A stretch of 64,000 nt of DNA. Origin: Streptomyces sp. NBC_00433. Lineage in GTDB: Bacteria > Actinomycetota > Actinomycetes > Streptomycetales > Streptomycetaceae. The stretch covers positions 3,166,001 through 3,230,000 of the forward strand of contig CP107926.1 of assembly GCA_036015235.1 (NCBI GenBank). Reading direction: 5' to 3'. Below are positions 16,734 to 25,362 of this stretch, piece after piece (position 1 is the stretch's first letter; every line of letters begins with the position of its first letter). The notes beneath the pieces were generated by a model. The model saw nothing but the letters and a program-made list of their open reading frames with translations, searched no databases and was not told where the DNA came from. Position numbers and translations under genes: made by a program.

Positions 16734-17891
16734 ATGGTGGATCTCGGCATACCGCAGATACCGCTGTCCCTCGGCCCGCGCCGGGTGAGCAGGCAGCTCA
16801 GACTCGGCCACGACGACAGAGCCGTACTGGTCGGCGGCGGGGCGCCGGTGAGCGTCCAGTCCATGACGACCACGGTGACCGCGGACGTCAACGCCACGCT
16901 CCAGCAGATCGCCGAACTGACCGCGTCCGGCTGCCAGATCGTACGGGTGGCGGTGCCGTCCGCCGACGACGCGGAAGCGCTGCCGGAGATCGCCCGCAAG
17001 TCGCAGATCCCGGTGATCGCCGACATCCACTTCCAGCCGCGGTACGTCTTCGCCGCGATCGACGCCGGGTGCGCCGCGGTGCGGGTGAACCCGGGCAACA
17101 TCAAGGAGTTCGACGACAAGGTCGCCCAGATCGCCAAGGCCGCGGCCGACGCGCGGGTGCCCATCAGGATCGGGGTCAACGCGGGTTCGCTGGACAAGCG
17201 GCTGCTGGCCAAGCACGGCAGCGCCACGCCGGACGCGCTCGTGGAGTCGGCGCTGTGGGAGTGCTCGCTCTTCGAGGAGCACGGCTTCCAGGACATCAAG
17301 ATCTCCGTCAAGCACCACGACCCGGTCGTGATGATCGCCGCCTACCGCAAGCTCGCGGCGGCCTGCGACTACCCCCTGCACCTCGGGGTGACCGAGGCCG
17401 GCCCCTCCTTCCAGGGCACGGTGAAGTCGGCGGTCGCCTTCGGCGCGCTGCTCGCCGAGGGCATCGGCGACACCATCCGGGTGTCGCTGTCGGCCCCTCC
17501 GGCGGAGGAGGCCAAGGTCGGTATCGCGATCCTGGAGTCGCTGAACCTGCGCCAGCGCCGCCTGGAGATCGTCTCCTGCCCCTCCTGCGGCCGCGCCCAG
17601 GTCGACGTCTACAAGCTCGCCGACCAGGTCACCGCCGGCCTTGAGGGCATGGAAGTGCCGTTGCGCGTCGCTGTGATGGGCTGCGTCGTCAACGGTCCTG
17701 GCGAGGCCCGCGAGGCGGACCTCGGCGTTGCCTCGGGGAATGGGAAGGGGCAGATCTTCGTCAAGGGCAAGGTCGTTGCGACCGTGCCGGAGTCGAAGAT
17801 CGTCGAGACGCTCATCGATGAGGCCATGCGTCTGGCCGAGGAGGCCACCGCCCAGGGCCTCACGGGCAAGCCCGAGGTCATCACGGCCTGA
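16734..17891 (+). CDS. ispG: 4-hydroxy-3-methylbut-2-enyl diphosphate synthase IspG
   Basis: A 385-aa Fe-S enzyme of the MEP pathway that converts MEcPP to HMBPP, the substrate of the IspH half encoded just upstream. The TIM-barrel part begins near [13 protein letters not shown]; the cluster cysteines are in [15 protein letters not shown] (~281) and GCVVNGPGE (~316). The family's full length is present. The 102-bp gap to the fusion gene and the same strand suggest one operon. It is likely a second, pathway-dedicated copy, since streptomycetes keep a housekeeping ispG elsewhere; this cannot be checked in the window. Confidence 0.96.
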   Translation: MVDLGIPQIPLSLGPRRVSRQLRLGHDDRAVLVGGGAPVSVQSMTTTVTADVNATLQQIAELTASGCQIVRVAVPSADDAEALPEIARKSQIPVIADIHFQPRYVFAAIDAGCAAVRVNPGNIKEFDDKVAQIAKAAADARVPIRIGVNAGSLDKRLLAKHGSATPDALVESALWECSLFEEHGFQDIKISVKHHDPVVMIAAYRKLAAACDYPLHLGVTEAGPSFQGTVKSAVAFGALLAEGIGDTIRVSLSAPPAEEAKVGIAILESLNLRQRRLEIVSCPSCGRAQVDVYKLADQVTAGLEGMEVPLRVAVMGCVVNGPGEAREADLGVASGNGKGQIFVKGKVVATVPESKIVETLIDEAMRLAEEATAQGLTGKPEVITA

Positions 17892-17926
17892 CCCCGTGCG
17901 GGGTGCGCTTACATCCCACCTACGGC

Positions 17927-17944
17927 CCCCTGAAAAACCAGGGG
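17927..17944 (+). terminator. Hairpin terminator after ispG
   Basis: CCCCTG (17927-17932), loop AAAAAC, CAGGGG (17939-17944), placed 36 bases after the ispG stop. It can act in both directions and would also end the convergent ebo operon transcript. Confidence 0.6.
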
Positions 17945-17974
17945 CGAACGTCGGACGCAGGAGGACGCAGGCCC

Positions 17975-18159
17975 AAAGGGGCGCGGGGAACTGCGCGCAC
18001 AGCCCCCACCGGGCCGCAGGCAAGCAACGCCACAGCAAGTGGCACCCACCCAGGGGCGCGGGGAACTGCGCGCACAGCCACCCACACAGAGCAACTGTGG
18101 AATCCGTGACAGCACCCCGCAGGGAGTGGCGGGGAACTGCGCGACAAGCCCCCGCCGGG
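17975..18159. repeat. Three copies of Streptomyces interspersed element between ispG and ebo operon
   Basis: GGCGCGGGGAACTGCGCG occurs at about 17979, 18054 and (as GTGGCGGGGAACTGCGCG) 18126, each followed by an ACAGCC/ACAAGCC-type flank. The same family is seen at 54761-55015 and, in coding sequence, at 50551-50665. Such GC-rich palindromes are common between convergent genes in Streptomyces (general knowledge). No gene is visible in this gap. Confidence 0.7.
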
Positions 18160-19548
18160 CTATGGCGTGGTCAGGGAGAGGAGGAGCGGCTTGACCTCCG
18201 TGGCTTCGTAGTGGGCGCGCGCACCGCGAGGGTGGGAGCAGAGGAGCACCGGCCCGTCCTGCGGGTCAAGGGGCAGCCGCCCGTGCGTACCGCGCACGGC
18301 GGCCGCGCCCGCGTCGAGTCCGATGGCCGTCATCAGATAGCGCAAGCCCAGCTTCTTGCGGGCCAGCGCCACGCCGGCCCGGCGCTTGGCGGCGCCCGGC
18401 GCGGCCGGGTCGAAGAACAGCTCGGCCGGGTCGTAGCCGGGCTTGCGGTGGATTTCCACCAGGCGGGCGAAGTCGGGGGCGCGGGCGTCGTCGAGCCAGT
18501 AGTAGTAGGTGAACCAGGCGTCGGGTTCGGCGACCAGGACGAGGTCGCCGGCCCGCGGGTGGTCGAGGCCGAACGCCGCCTTCTCCGGCCCGCCGAGCAC
18601 CTCGGCCACGCCGGGCAGTTCGGCGCAGAGTTTGCGGACCAGGGGGAGGTCGGCCGGGTCGGGCACGTAGACGTGTGCGATCTGGTGGTCGGCGACGGCG
18701 AAGGCGCGGGACGTCCAGGGGTCGAGGTATTCCATGCCGGCCTGGGTGTGGACGCGCAGCAGGTTCTCGCGGCGCAGCAGGCGGTTGACGTCGACCGGGC
18801 GCTTCGCCTCGGTGATGCCGTATTCGGACAGCGCCACGACGGTGGCACCGCGGTCGCGCGCCAGGTCCAGGAGCGGGCCGAGCACCGCGTCCAGCTCGGC
18901 CGCCGCCGCGGCGGCCTGCGGGCCCGAGGGGCCGAATCGCTGGAGGTCGTAGTCGAGGTGCGGGACGTAGACCAGTGTCAGGTCGGGTTCGTGCCGCGCC
19001 ATGATCTGCTGGGCGGCGGCGCAGATCCATGCCGAGGACGGCAGCCCGGCGCCGGGGCCCCAGTAGCTGAAGAGCGGGAACGTGCCGAGTGCCGAGGTGA
19101 GTTCGTCGTGCAGCTCGGGCGGGTCGGTGTAGCAGTCGGGTTCCTTGCGGCCGTCGGCGTGGTAGATCGGGCGGGGGGTGACCGTCCAGTCGGTGTCGGC
19201 GCCCATCGCGTACCACCAGCAGATGTTGGCGACCGTGTAGCCGGGGTGCAGGCGGCGGGCGGCGTCCCAGAGCTTGTCGCCGCCCATGAGTCCGTTGTGC
19301 TGGCGCCACAGCAGGACTTCGCCGAGGTCGCGGAAATACCAGCCGTTGCCCACGATGCCGTGCTCGCGCGGCATCGCGCCGGTGAGGAGGGTGGCCTGCA
19401 CCGAGCAGGTGACGGCGGGCAGCACGGGGGTGAGCGCGGCCTGCCAGCCGGTGTCGGCGACGGCGGCGAGGCGCGGCATGTGCCGCAGCAGCCGCGGGGT
19501 GAGGCCGACGATGTCGAGGACGACGAGCGGGGTCGGCGGCGGGGTCAC
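18160..19548 (-). CDS. eboF: EboF-like alkaline phosphatase/nucleotide pyrophosphatase family protein
   Basis: A 462-aa member of the type I phosphodiesterase/nucleotide pyrophosphatase family. The metal and nucleophile region lies at the N-terminus: VVLDIVGLTPRLL followed by PAVTCSVQATLLTG, where the Thr of the VTC segment is the probable nucleophile; LVYVPHLDYDLQRFG and ALSEYGI supply further metal ligands. There is no signal peptide. In cyanobacteria eboF encodes such an enzyme and the ebo operon is needed to move a pigment precursor to the periplasm. Substrate here is unknown. GTG overlaps the EboE stop (GTGA); it is the last gene of the operon. Confidence 0.85.
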   Translation of the reverse strand: MTPPPTPLVVLDIVGLTPRLLRHMPRLAAVADTGWQAALTPVLPAVTCSVQATLLTGAMPREHGIVGNGWYFRDLGEVLLWRQHNGLMGGDKLWDAARRLHPGYTVANICWWYAMGADTDWTVTPRPIYHADGRKEPDCYTDPPELHDELTSALGTFPLFSYWGPGAGLPSSAWICAAAQQIMARHEPDLTLVYVPHLDYDLQRFGPSGPQAAAAAAELDAVLGPLLDLARDRGATVVALSEYGITEAKRPVDVNRLLRRENLLRVHTQAGMEYLDPWTSRAFAVADHQIAHVYVPDPADLPLVRKLCAELPGVAEVLGGPEKAAFGLDHPRAGDLVLVAEPDAWFTYYYWLDDARAPDFARLVEIHRKPGYDPAELFFDPAAPGAAKRRAGVALARKKLGLRYLMTAIGLDAGAAAVRGTHGRLPLDPQDGPVLLCSHPRGARAHYEATEVKPLLLSLTTP

Positions 19549-20714
19549 CGGGTCATCTCCCTCACGGGTCGGTCGTGCAGGCCCAGGGCGAGCAGTTCGC
19601 CGCGGGTGAAGGCCAGTTCGGCCGCGATGCCCTCGGCCAGCTCCGCGGGCCCGGTGGGGCGCCGGTCGGGCGGCAGGACGTTCCAGGTGTACGTCTCCAC
19701 CTCCAGGTGGTCGCACACGGCCTGCTCGCCGCCGACGAGTTCGGCGAGCGCGGCGCGCAGCACGTCGACGGTGGAGCGCAGCGGCGGCTGCGGGTCGGCG
19801 TGCAGCGGCACGTGGTAGTGGACCCGCCAGGGTCCCGGGAGGCCCGCGTCGAGTGCCTCGGGGAGGTCGTCGGCGGCGGGACCGGCGGCCGAGCGGGTCT
19901 GGTGCAGGAAGCGCGGCTCGGCGTACGAGCGCAGCGCCGCGGCGGTGGCCGGGTCCTGCGGGTGCTCGGCGGCGAGGGCCGCGGACACCTGGACCTTGAC
20001 CACGGGCAGGCCGGCCGCCGCCAGCCGGGCGAGCGCGTCGGCGGGTTCCTCCCAGGCGCAGGCCAGATGGGCCAGGTCCAGGCACACCCCGAGGTAGCGG
20101 GTGTCGACGCCGGCCAGTCCCGCGGCGACCTGCTCGGTGGTCTCCAGGACGCAGCCGGGTTCCGCCTCGAAGCCGACCCTGACCAGCCGGCCGGTCCGCT
20201 CGTGCACGGCGGCGAGCCGGTCGGCGAGTTCGGCGAGCCGCCGCCGCGCCGCGGCCTGGTCCGCGCCGGTCCAGGGGGTGCGCCAGGCGAGCGGCAGGGT
20301 GGAGACCGAGCCGCGGGCGGCGTCGTCGGGGAGCAGCCCGGCGAGCACCAGGGCCAGGTCGGCGGTGTAGTCCAGCCGTGCGTCGGTGAGCCAGTCGGGT
20401 CGGTAGACGGCGTGCTTCACGACCGGGGCGTGGAAGGCCCGGTAGGGGAAGCCGTTGCAGGTGACGACGTCGAGGCCGCGCAGGTCCAGGTCGTGCCGCA
20501 GCCGGGCCACCGCGCGCGGGTTGGCGGCGAGTCGGGCGGCGACGGGGGCGGTCAGCCACAGGCCGACGCCGAGCCGGTCGGCGCCGAGCAGCTTCCTGGC
20601 GGGGACCGCGTAGGTGTCCAACTGGGCGATGATCTCGGGGAGTTCCTCGCCCGCGTGCACGTTGGTGCAGTAGCCGAGGTGGACGGTCTGCCCGTCGCGG
20701 TGCCGCAGCCGCAT
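19545..20714 (-). CDS. eboE: EboE-like metabolite traffic protein (TIM-barrel)
   Basis: A 389-aa TIM-barrel protein of the xylose-isomerase/AP-endonuclease superfamily. It starts MRLRHRDGQTVHLGYCTNVH, the characteristic opening of the EboE family, and carries the metal-site-like segments FEAEPGCVLE and GVCLDLAHLACAWE. Position between eboF and eboB and the TGATG one-base overlap with eboB support the assignment. In Nostoc the ebo genes act in export of a scytonemin monomer; the chemistry of EboE itself is unknown. Confidence 0.88.
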   Translation of the reverse strand: MRLRHRDGQTVHLGYCTNVHAGEELPEIIAQLDTYAVPARKLLGADRLGVGLWLTAPVAARLAANPRAVARLRHDLDLRGLDVVTCNGFPYRAFHAPVVKHAVYRPDWLTDARLDYTADLALVLAGLLPDDAARGSVSTLPLAWRTPWTGADQAAARRRLAELADRLAAVHERTGRLVRVGFEAEPGCVLETTEQVAAGLAGVDTRYLGVCLDLAHLACAWEEPADALARLAAAGLPVVKVQVSAALAAEHPQDPATAAALRSYAEPRFLHQTRSAAGPAADDLPEALDAGLPGPWRVHYHVPLHADPQPPLRSTVDVLRAALAELVGGEQAVCDHLEVETYTWNVLPPDRRPTGPAELAEGIAAELAFTRGELLALGLHDRPVREMTR

Positions 20715-21565
20715 CAGCTGCCCCCGCGGGCCAGGGTGTTGCCGGCGAAGGCCGCGGGCTGCTCCTGCGCCGGGGACAGGTCGAGCCGGCCGGACTGGCC
20801 GTAGAAGTCGGCGGGATTGCGCCACAGCACCCGGTCCACGTCGTCCTCGGTGAAGCCGGCCGCCAGCATGGCGTGCCCGGTGGCGAGCGTCAGCAGCGGG
20901 TCGCTGCGGCCCCAGTCGGCCGCGGAGTTGACGAGGATGCGCTCAGGACCGTACTCGCGCAGCACCGCGGCCATCCGGTCGGGCGACATCTTGGTGCCGG
21001 GGTAGATGGAGAAGCCCATCCAGCAGCCGCTGCCGGCCACCGAGCCGACCGTCACCTCGTTGAGGTGGTCCACGACGACATGCGCCGGGTCGATGCCGGA
21101 CTCCTTGACGACGTCCAGGGTGCGCAGGGTGCCGCGCTGCTTGTCGCGGTGCGGGGTGTGCACCAGCGCGGGCAGTTCGTGCGCCACGGCCAGGGCGAGT
21201 TGGGCGGCGAAGACCTCGTCCTCCCGCGGGGTCATGGAGTCGTAGCCGAGTTCGCCCACCGCGACGACGCCGTCCTTGGCCAGGTAGCGGGGCAGCAGGC
21301 CGAGCACCTCGCGGCAGCGCGGGTCGTTGGCCTCCTTGGGGTTCAGGCCGATGGCGCAGTGGTGCCGGATGCCGAACTGGGCGGCACGGTAGGGCTCCCA
21401 GCCGATCAGCGCGTCGAAGTAGTCGGTGAAGGAGCCGGCGTTGGTGCGCGGCTGGCCGAGCCAGAAGGCCGGTTCGACCAGTGCTCTGACGCCGGCGGCG
21501 GCCATCCGCTCGTAGTCGTCGGTGGTCCGTGAGGTCATGTGGATGTGCGGGTCGAAGATGCGCAT
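20714..21565 (-). CDS. eboB: EboB-like TatD-family metal-dependent hydrolase
   Basis: A 283-aa TatD-like amidohydrolase. It begins MRIFDPHIHMTSRTTDDYE, giving the HxH metal pair at residues 7-9; further ligands appear in VGELGYDS (Glu), LVHTPHRDKQRG (His), VVVDHLNE (His) and NSAADWGRSDP (Asp). Start and stop overlap neighbours as TGATG. It matches the EboB position of ebo clusters. The substrate is not known. Confidence 0.88.
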   Translation of the reverse strand: MRIFDPHIHMTSRTTDDYERMAAAGVRALVEPAFWLGQPRTNAGSFTDYFDALIGWEPYRAAQFGIRHHCAIGLNPKEANDPRCREVLGLLPRYLAKDGVVAVGELGYDSMTPREDEVFAAQLALAVAHELPALVHTPHRDKQRGTLRTLDVVKESGIDPAHVVVDHLNEVTVGSVAGSGCWMGFSIYPGTKMSPDRMAAVLREYGPERILVNSAADWGRSDPLLTLATGHAMLAAGFTEDDVDRVLWRNPADFYGQSGRLDLSPAQEQPAAFAGNTLARGGS

Positions 21566-22242
21566 CAGCCTGCCTTCCCCTCGCGTTCGTCCTGCCGGTC
21601 CGCCGTGTCGCCGCCGCGCGGCAGGTCGCCGATGAGCGCCAGCAGGACGTCGGCGTCCTCGGGCATCGACCGTCCCGCGGCGTGCCGCTCGGCGGCCAGG
21701 TCGGCGAGCATGCGGCCGAGTTCGCCGTCGGCCCGCCGGTCCAGGTCGGCGACCGCGGTCAGCGGGATGTCCATGAAGACGCACTTGAGCACGGCCTGCC
21801 GCCACATCGCGTCGTCGAGGTGGCGGGCGTAGGGCCCGACGGCGGCGGCGACCAGCCGGGTGTCGTTGGTACGGATCGCGTCGTGCAGGATCTCCGCGCA
21901 GGCCGCCCCGAGGTCCAGCAGCGGCAGGGCGCGCAGGACGGCACGCTTCTCGTCGGCGCTGCCGTAGCGGTAGAGGGCGTCCACCTGCGCGGCCAGCGCG
22001 GGCCCGCGCAGCGGCAGCGCGGTCAGCAGCAGGACGCGGGCCGCGTCGTCCACGGTCCACCCCGCCTTGCCCTCCGGGGAGTCGGACCCGGGCAGCGGCC
22101 CGCGTCCGCAGCGGCGGCCCGCCGCGGGGAAGAGCACGCCGACCGCGTCCGGGTCCCGCGCCACCCGGTCCACCGCGTCGGCCAGCCACCCCGGGTCGGC
22201 GACCCGCCCTTCGAGCACCTCCGCGAGCTGCCCGCCGGTCAT
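21565..22242 (-). CDS. eboA: EboA domain-containing protein
   Basis: A 225-aa helical protein with the EboA-type core LYRYGSADEKRAVLRALPLL and AEILHDAIRTNDTRLVAAA, followed by a segment FMDIPLTAVADLDRRAD. No catalytic motif is visible. EboA is the namesake of the operon and its biochemical role is unknown. The ATG overlaps the stop of the TIM-barrel gene (ATGA). Confidence 0.88.
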   Translation of the reverse strand: MTGGQLAEVLEGRVADPGWLADAVDRVARDPDAVGVLFPAAGRRCGRGPLPGSDSPEGKAGWTVDDAARVLLLTALPLRGPALAAQVDALYRYGSADEKRAVLRALPLLDLGAACAEILHDAIRTNDTRLVAAAVGPYARHLDDAMWRQAVLKCVFMDIPLTAVADLDRRADGELGRMLADLAAERHAAGRSMPEDADVLLALIGDLPRGGDTADRQDEREGKAG

Positions 22243-23132
22243 CGCCCGACCTCCTCGGCGCCACGCCGGCCGCCTGCCGCCTGGGCTTGGCGGGGTCCGG
22301 CCGAGGCGAGTGCCGCCGCGAGGAAGGCCAGGGACGACCGCGCCACCTCGGGTGCGGCGTGGGAGTGGCGGGGTAGTTCCACCGCGGTCAGGCCGGTGTA
22401 TCCGGTGGAGGCGAGCGCGGCCAGGGCCGCGGGGAAGTCGACCTCGCCCCGGCCGAATTCCAGGTGCTCGTGGACGTCGCGGACCATGTCGTCGATCTGG
22501 ACGTTGACCAGGTGCGGGCCCGCCTTGGCGACGCATTCCGCGACCGGCCACGGCTCGATGCAGCGGCAGTGGCCGATGTCGAGGGTGAGGCCGAAGCAGT
22601 CGGGGCCGCCGAGCCTGGCGTGCAGGGTGAACCAGTCGTCGATGGTCTGCACGAGCATGCCGGGTTCGGGTTCGAAGCCGAGCCGCACCCCGGCGGCGTC
22701 CGCGACGGCCGCGGCCTCGTCGCAGCCCCGTAGGAGCCGGTCCCACGCGGCGGGGGCCGGCAGCGCGGCGGGGCGTATCCCGGCCCAGAAGGAGACGGCC
22801 TCGGCCCCCAGGTCGGCGCCGACGCGGATCGCCCGGCGCAGGAAGTCCAGCCGCGGGCCGGGCTCGTCGTCCAGCAGGGTCGGCGCGTGCTTGCGCCACG
22901 GGTCGAGCAGGTAGCGGGCGCCGGTCTCGATGACGACGGCGAGCCCGAGCCGGTCGAGCCGGGCCGCCAGCGCGGCCGTCCTGCGGGGCAGGTCGGGGCC
23001 GAAGGGGTCGAGGTGCTGGTGGTCCAGGGTCAGCGCGACGCCCTCGTAGCCCAGGTCGGCGATGACGGCGAGCGCGTCTTCGAGGCGGTGGTTGGCGAAG
23101 CCGTTGGTGCCGTAGCCGAAGCGGACGCTCAC
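22239..23132 (-). CDS. Xylose-isomerase-like TIM-barrel sugar phosphate isomerase/epimerase
   Basis: A 297-aa protein of the AP-endonuclease-2/xylose-isomerase superfamily. Metal-ligand candidates are LGFEPEPGML (Glu), FGLTLDIGHCRC (Asp/His), VQIDDMV and EFGRGEVDF (Glu). It is shorter than, and distinct from, the EboE-like protein two genes on, so the operon has two TIM-barrel proteins. GTG start overlaps the UbiA stop. An isomerase or epimerase acting on a cyclitol or sugar phosphate is a reasonable guess given the adjacent inositol-phosphate synthase. Confidence 0.82.
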   Translation of the reverse strand: MSVRFGYGTNGFANHRLEDALAVIADLGYEGVALTLDHQHLDPFGPDLPRRTAALAARLDRLGLAVVIETGARYLLDPWRKHAPTLLDDEPGPRLDFLRRAIRVGADLGAEAVSFWAGIRPAALPAPAAWDRLLRGCDEAAAVADAAGVRLGFEPEPGMLVQTIDDWFTLHARLGGPDCFGLTLDIGHCRCIEPWPVAECVAKAGPHLVNVQIDDMVRDVHEHLEFGRGEVDFPAALAALASTGYTGLTAVELPRHSHAAPEVARSSLAFLAAALASAGPRQAQAAGGRRGAEEVGR

Positions 23133-24001
23133 GTCGGGGACACCTTCCTGGCCAGGGCCCGGCCGAGCGGGGCGCATACGGCGACGAGCGCGGCCGGCAG
23201 CGGTCCCGCCGACCGGGCGATCAGCGAGCCCTGGAGCGCGGGCAGTCCGGTGATCCCGGCGCCGACCGCGGCCCGGACATGACCCGCGTCCGGCGTGGCG
23301 ACGGCCCGCGCCTGCGGCGCCCCGTAACCGGCGGCATACCATCCGGCGAGGCCGCGGGCCGGCCACGTCCGCTGCGGCTGGGCGGGCGCGGCCGGGAGCT
23401 CGGCGGCGGCGAGCGCGATGCCCGCGGTGCCGGCCAGTGTCGCGGCGGGCAGCAGGCGGCCGCCGCCGGTGACCTCGCGGCGGGACAGGGCGGTCACCGT
23501 ATAGGTGTGCGCGGCGATAGTGAGCGCGGGCAGCACCGCGGGCCGCCACCTGCCGGGGCGGGTGGTCGCGCCGAGCAGCACGTCGAGCCCGCGGCAGGCG
23601 GCCATCGCGGCGGGACCCGCGGGGGTGCCCTTCAGCTTGAGGTCGTACGCCCACACCGCCGCCGTCAGCGGGACCGCCACGGCGAGCGCGCGCGGGCCGC
23701 CGGTGAGCCAGGCGAGGGTGAGGCCCGCGGCGCTGAGGCCGGCCGCGACGCCCAGCGCGGCGGCGGCCGGCACGCGGCCGGACGGGATCGGCCGCTCGGG
23801 GCGCTCCTTGGCGTCCAACTCGCGGTCGGCCCAGTCGTTGGCGGCCATGCCCGACCAGTACAGGCACACGGCCGACGCGGACAGCCCGACGGTCCTGGCC
23901 CCGAGCCCGCCGGCCGCCGCGGCCCCCGCGACGGCGTCGCCGGGCACGGACAGGGCGGCGGGGGCCCTGACCAGCTCGGCGAGGTCCCGCAGCCCGGTCA
24001 T
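23129..24001 (-). CDS. eboC: EboC-like UbiA-family membrane prenyltransferase
   Basis: A 290-aa polytopic membrane protein of the UbiA family, which joins prenyl diphosphates to small acceptors in the membrane. The first Asp motif reads NDWADRELDAKERPERPIPS (near residue 55) and the second YDLKLKG (near residue 119). About eight hydrophobic segments follow. In ebo clusters this is EboC. A lipid carrier role, attaching a cyclitol or sugar phosphate to a polyprenyl anchor, has been speculated for the family; nothing in the sequence names the substrate. Confidence 0.88.
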   Translation of the reverse strand: MTGLRDLAELVRAPAALSVPGDAVAGAAAAGGLGARTVGLSASAVCLYWSGMAANDWADRELDAKERPERPIPSGRVPAAAALGVAAGLSAAGLTLAWLTGGPRALAVAVPLTAAVWAYDLKLKGTPAGPAAMAACRGLDVLLGATTRPGRWRPAVLPALTIAAHTYTVTALSRREVTGGGRLLPAATLAGTAGIALAAAELPAAPAQPQRTWPARGLAGWYAAGYGAPQARAVATPDAGHVRAAVGAGITGLPALQGSLIARSAGPLPAALVAVCAPLGRALARKVSPT

Positions 24002-25236
24002 CGCCCGCCCCCGGACCCGGCGCCCAGCCCGCCCCCGGACCCGGCGCCCAGCCCGGCACCGGACCCGGCACCCGGCGCGCCGCCGGACCCGGCGCTGGAA
24101 CCCGCACCCAGCCCCGCCACGTACGCCCGCAGCGCGGCCCACTGGGCGTGCAGCGCGTGGTCCACGTCGCCGAGCGGGTCCTTGAAGAAGTAGGCCAGCG
24201 CCTCCAGCGGGCCGCTTCGGCCCGCTTCCTGTGCGGCCAGGGTGATCCTGGCCAGGTCGAGCACCAGGGGGGCGGCGAGGGCCGAGTCGCAGCCCTGCCA
24301 GGTGAATTGCAGGCACATGCCGGTGCCGAGGAAGCCCTCGAAGGTGATCAGGTCCCAGGCGGTCTTGAAGTCGCCGATGTCGGCCACGTAGTCGATACGG
24401 GTGTCGCCGGCGGGCGCGTAGCCGAGGGTCTCGCGCAGCACCCGCTGCTTGCTGACCGACTTGGCGGCGTTCGCGCCCGGGTCCACGAGGTTGGCGCCGT
24501 CGCCGCCGCCGAGCAGGTTGACGCCGGACCAGGAGCGGACGGCGAGGTTGCGCATCGCGAACATCGGGGCGAGCACCGACTTCAGCAGCGTCTCGCCGGT
24601 CTTGCCGTCGTGTCCGGCGTAGGGCAGGCCGCGCCGGGCGGCGAGTTCGGCCAGCGCGGGCAGCCGGGCCCCGGTGGAGGGGGTGAAGTCGACGTAGGGG
24701 CAGTCCGCGGAGAAGGCCGCGTAGGCGTAGAGCGAGCTGGGCGGCAGCACACTGCCCGGCGCGTCCAAAGCTTCGGTGAGGGAGGCGAGTTCGGCGTGGG
24801 CGGGGTGCGGCGGGGCGGCGGCCTCGGTGGAGGCGACGTTGACGACGACGACCCGGTCGAGGCGGTGGCGGGCGCGGAATTCGGTGAGGTCGCGGGCGAC
24901 GGCCGCGGCGGTCAGGCCCTGCGTGGCGCCCTCGGGGGCGTGCCGCAGGTCGGCGTCGACCGCGTCGAGGTCCGCGGCCAGGGCCTGGACCAGCCGGGCC
25001 GGCACGACTCCGGCGGCGGCGAGCTGCTCGGCCTTCTTGACCAGCGGGCCGGTGGCCAGGTCGTGGCCGCCGAAGTAGAGGTCGCCGAAGCCGGGCAGGG
25101 CAGCGCTGTCGAGTTCGGGGTGGGCGGTCACGCAGCCCACGGGTTCCGTCAGCCCGGCGCGCAGCGCGAGCGCGCCGACCACGCTGGTGGTGGCGACGGA
25201 TCCGCGGGCGCCGATGAACCAGATGCCAGCACGCAC
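23998..25236 (-). CDS. ino1: Inositol-3-phosphate synthase family protein
   Basis: A 412-aa NAD-dependent sugar phosphate cyclase that would turn glucose 6-phosphate into inositol phosphate. Seen: the N-terminal NAD loop FIGARGSVATT, the VVVNVASTEA segment, GHDGKTGETLLKS (near residue 210) and the GGGDGANL and DYVADIGDFKTAWD signatures. The last 38 residues are a Gly-Ala-Ser repeat tail that is probably not part of the fold. GTG start with CGGAGGAC ribosome site. It sits where known ebo clusters have the 3-dehydroquinate-synthase-like eboD, so it may provide an equivalent cyclisation step. Confidence 0.9.
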   Translation of the reverse strand: MRAGIWFIGARGSVATTSVVGALALRAGLTEPVGCVTAHPELDSAALPGFGDLYFGGHDLATGPLVKKAEQLAAAGVVPARLVQALAADLDAVDADLRHAPEGATQGLTAAAVARDLTEFRARHRLDRVVVVNVASTEAAAPPHPAHAELASLTEALDAPGSVLPPSSLYAYAAFSADCPYVDFTPSTGARLPALAELAARRGLPYAGHDGKTGETLLKSVLAPMFAMRNLAVRSWSGVNLLGGGDGANLVDPGANAAKSVSKQRVLRETLGYAPAGDTRIDYVADIGDFKTAWDLITFEGFLGTGMCLQFTWQGCDSALAAPLVLDLARITLAAQEAGRSGPLEALAYFFKDPLGDVDHALHAQWAALRAYVAGLGAGSSAGSGGAPGAGSGAGLGAGSGGGLGAGSGGGR

Positions 25237-25300
25237 GTTCTTGTCCTCCGATCACGAACACAGCGGGCACAGCGGACACAGCGAACCGATCTGCGGGGCT

Positions 25301-25344
25301 CCCGTCGCGGGCCGCGGGCCCGAGGGCGCGCCTCCCGCGACGGG
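25301..25344 (-). other. Inverted repeat between ScyD/E-like gene and ino1
   Basis: Perfect 11-bp arms CCCGTCGCGGG (25301-25311) and complement (25334-25344) with a 22-nt loop, in the 126-bp gap after the ScyD/E-like stop. It could lower read-through from the secreted-protein gene into the ebo genes. A short tandem ACAGCGGAC-type repeat (25258-25283) lies next to it. Confidence 0.5.
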
Positions 25345-25362
25345 GTGACCTGGCGGGCGGGG

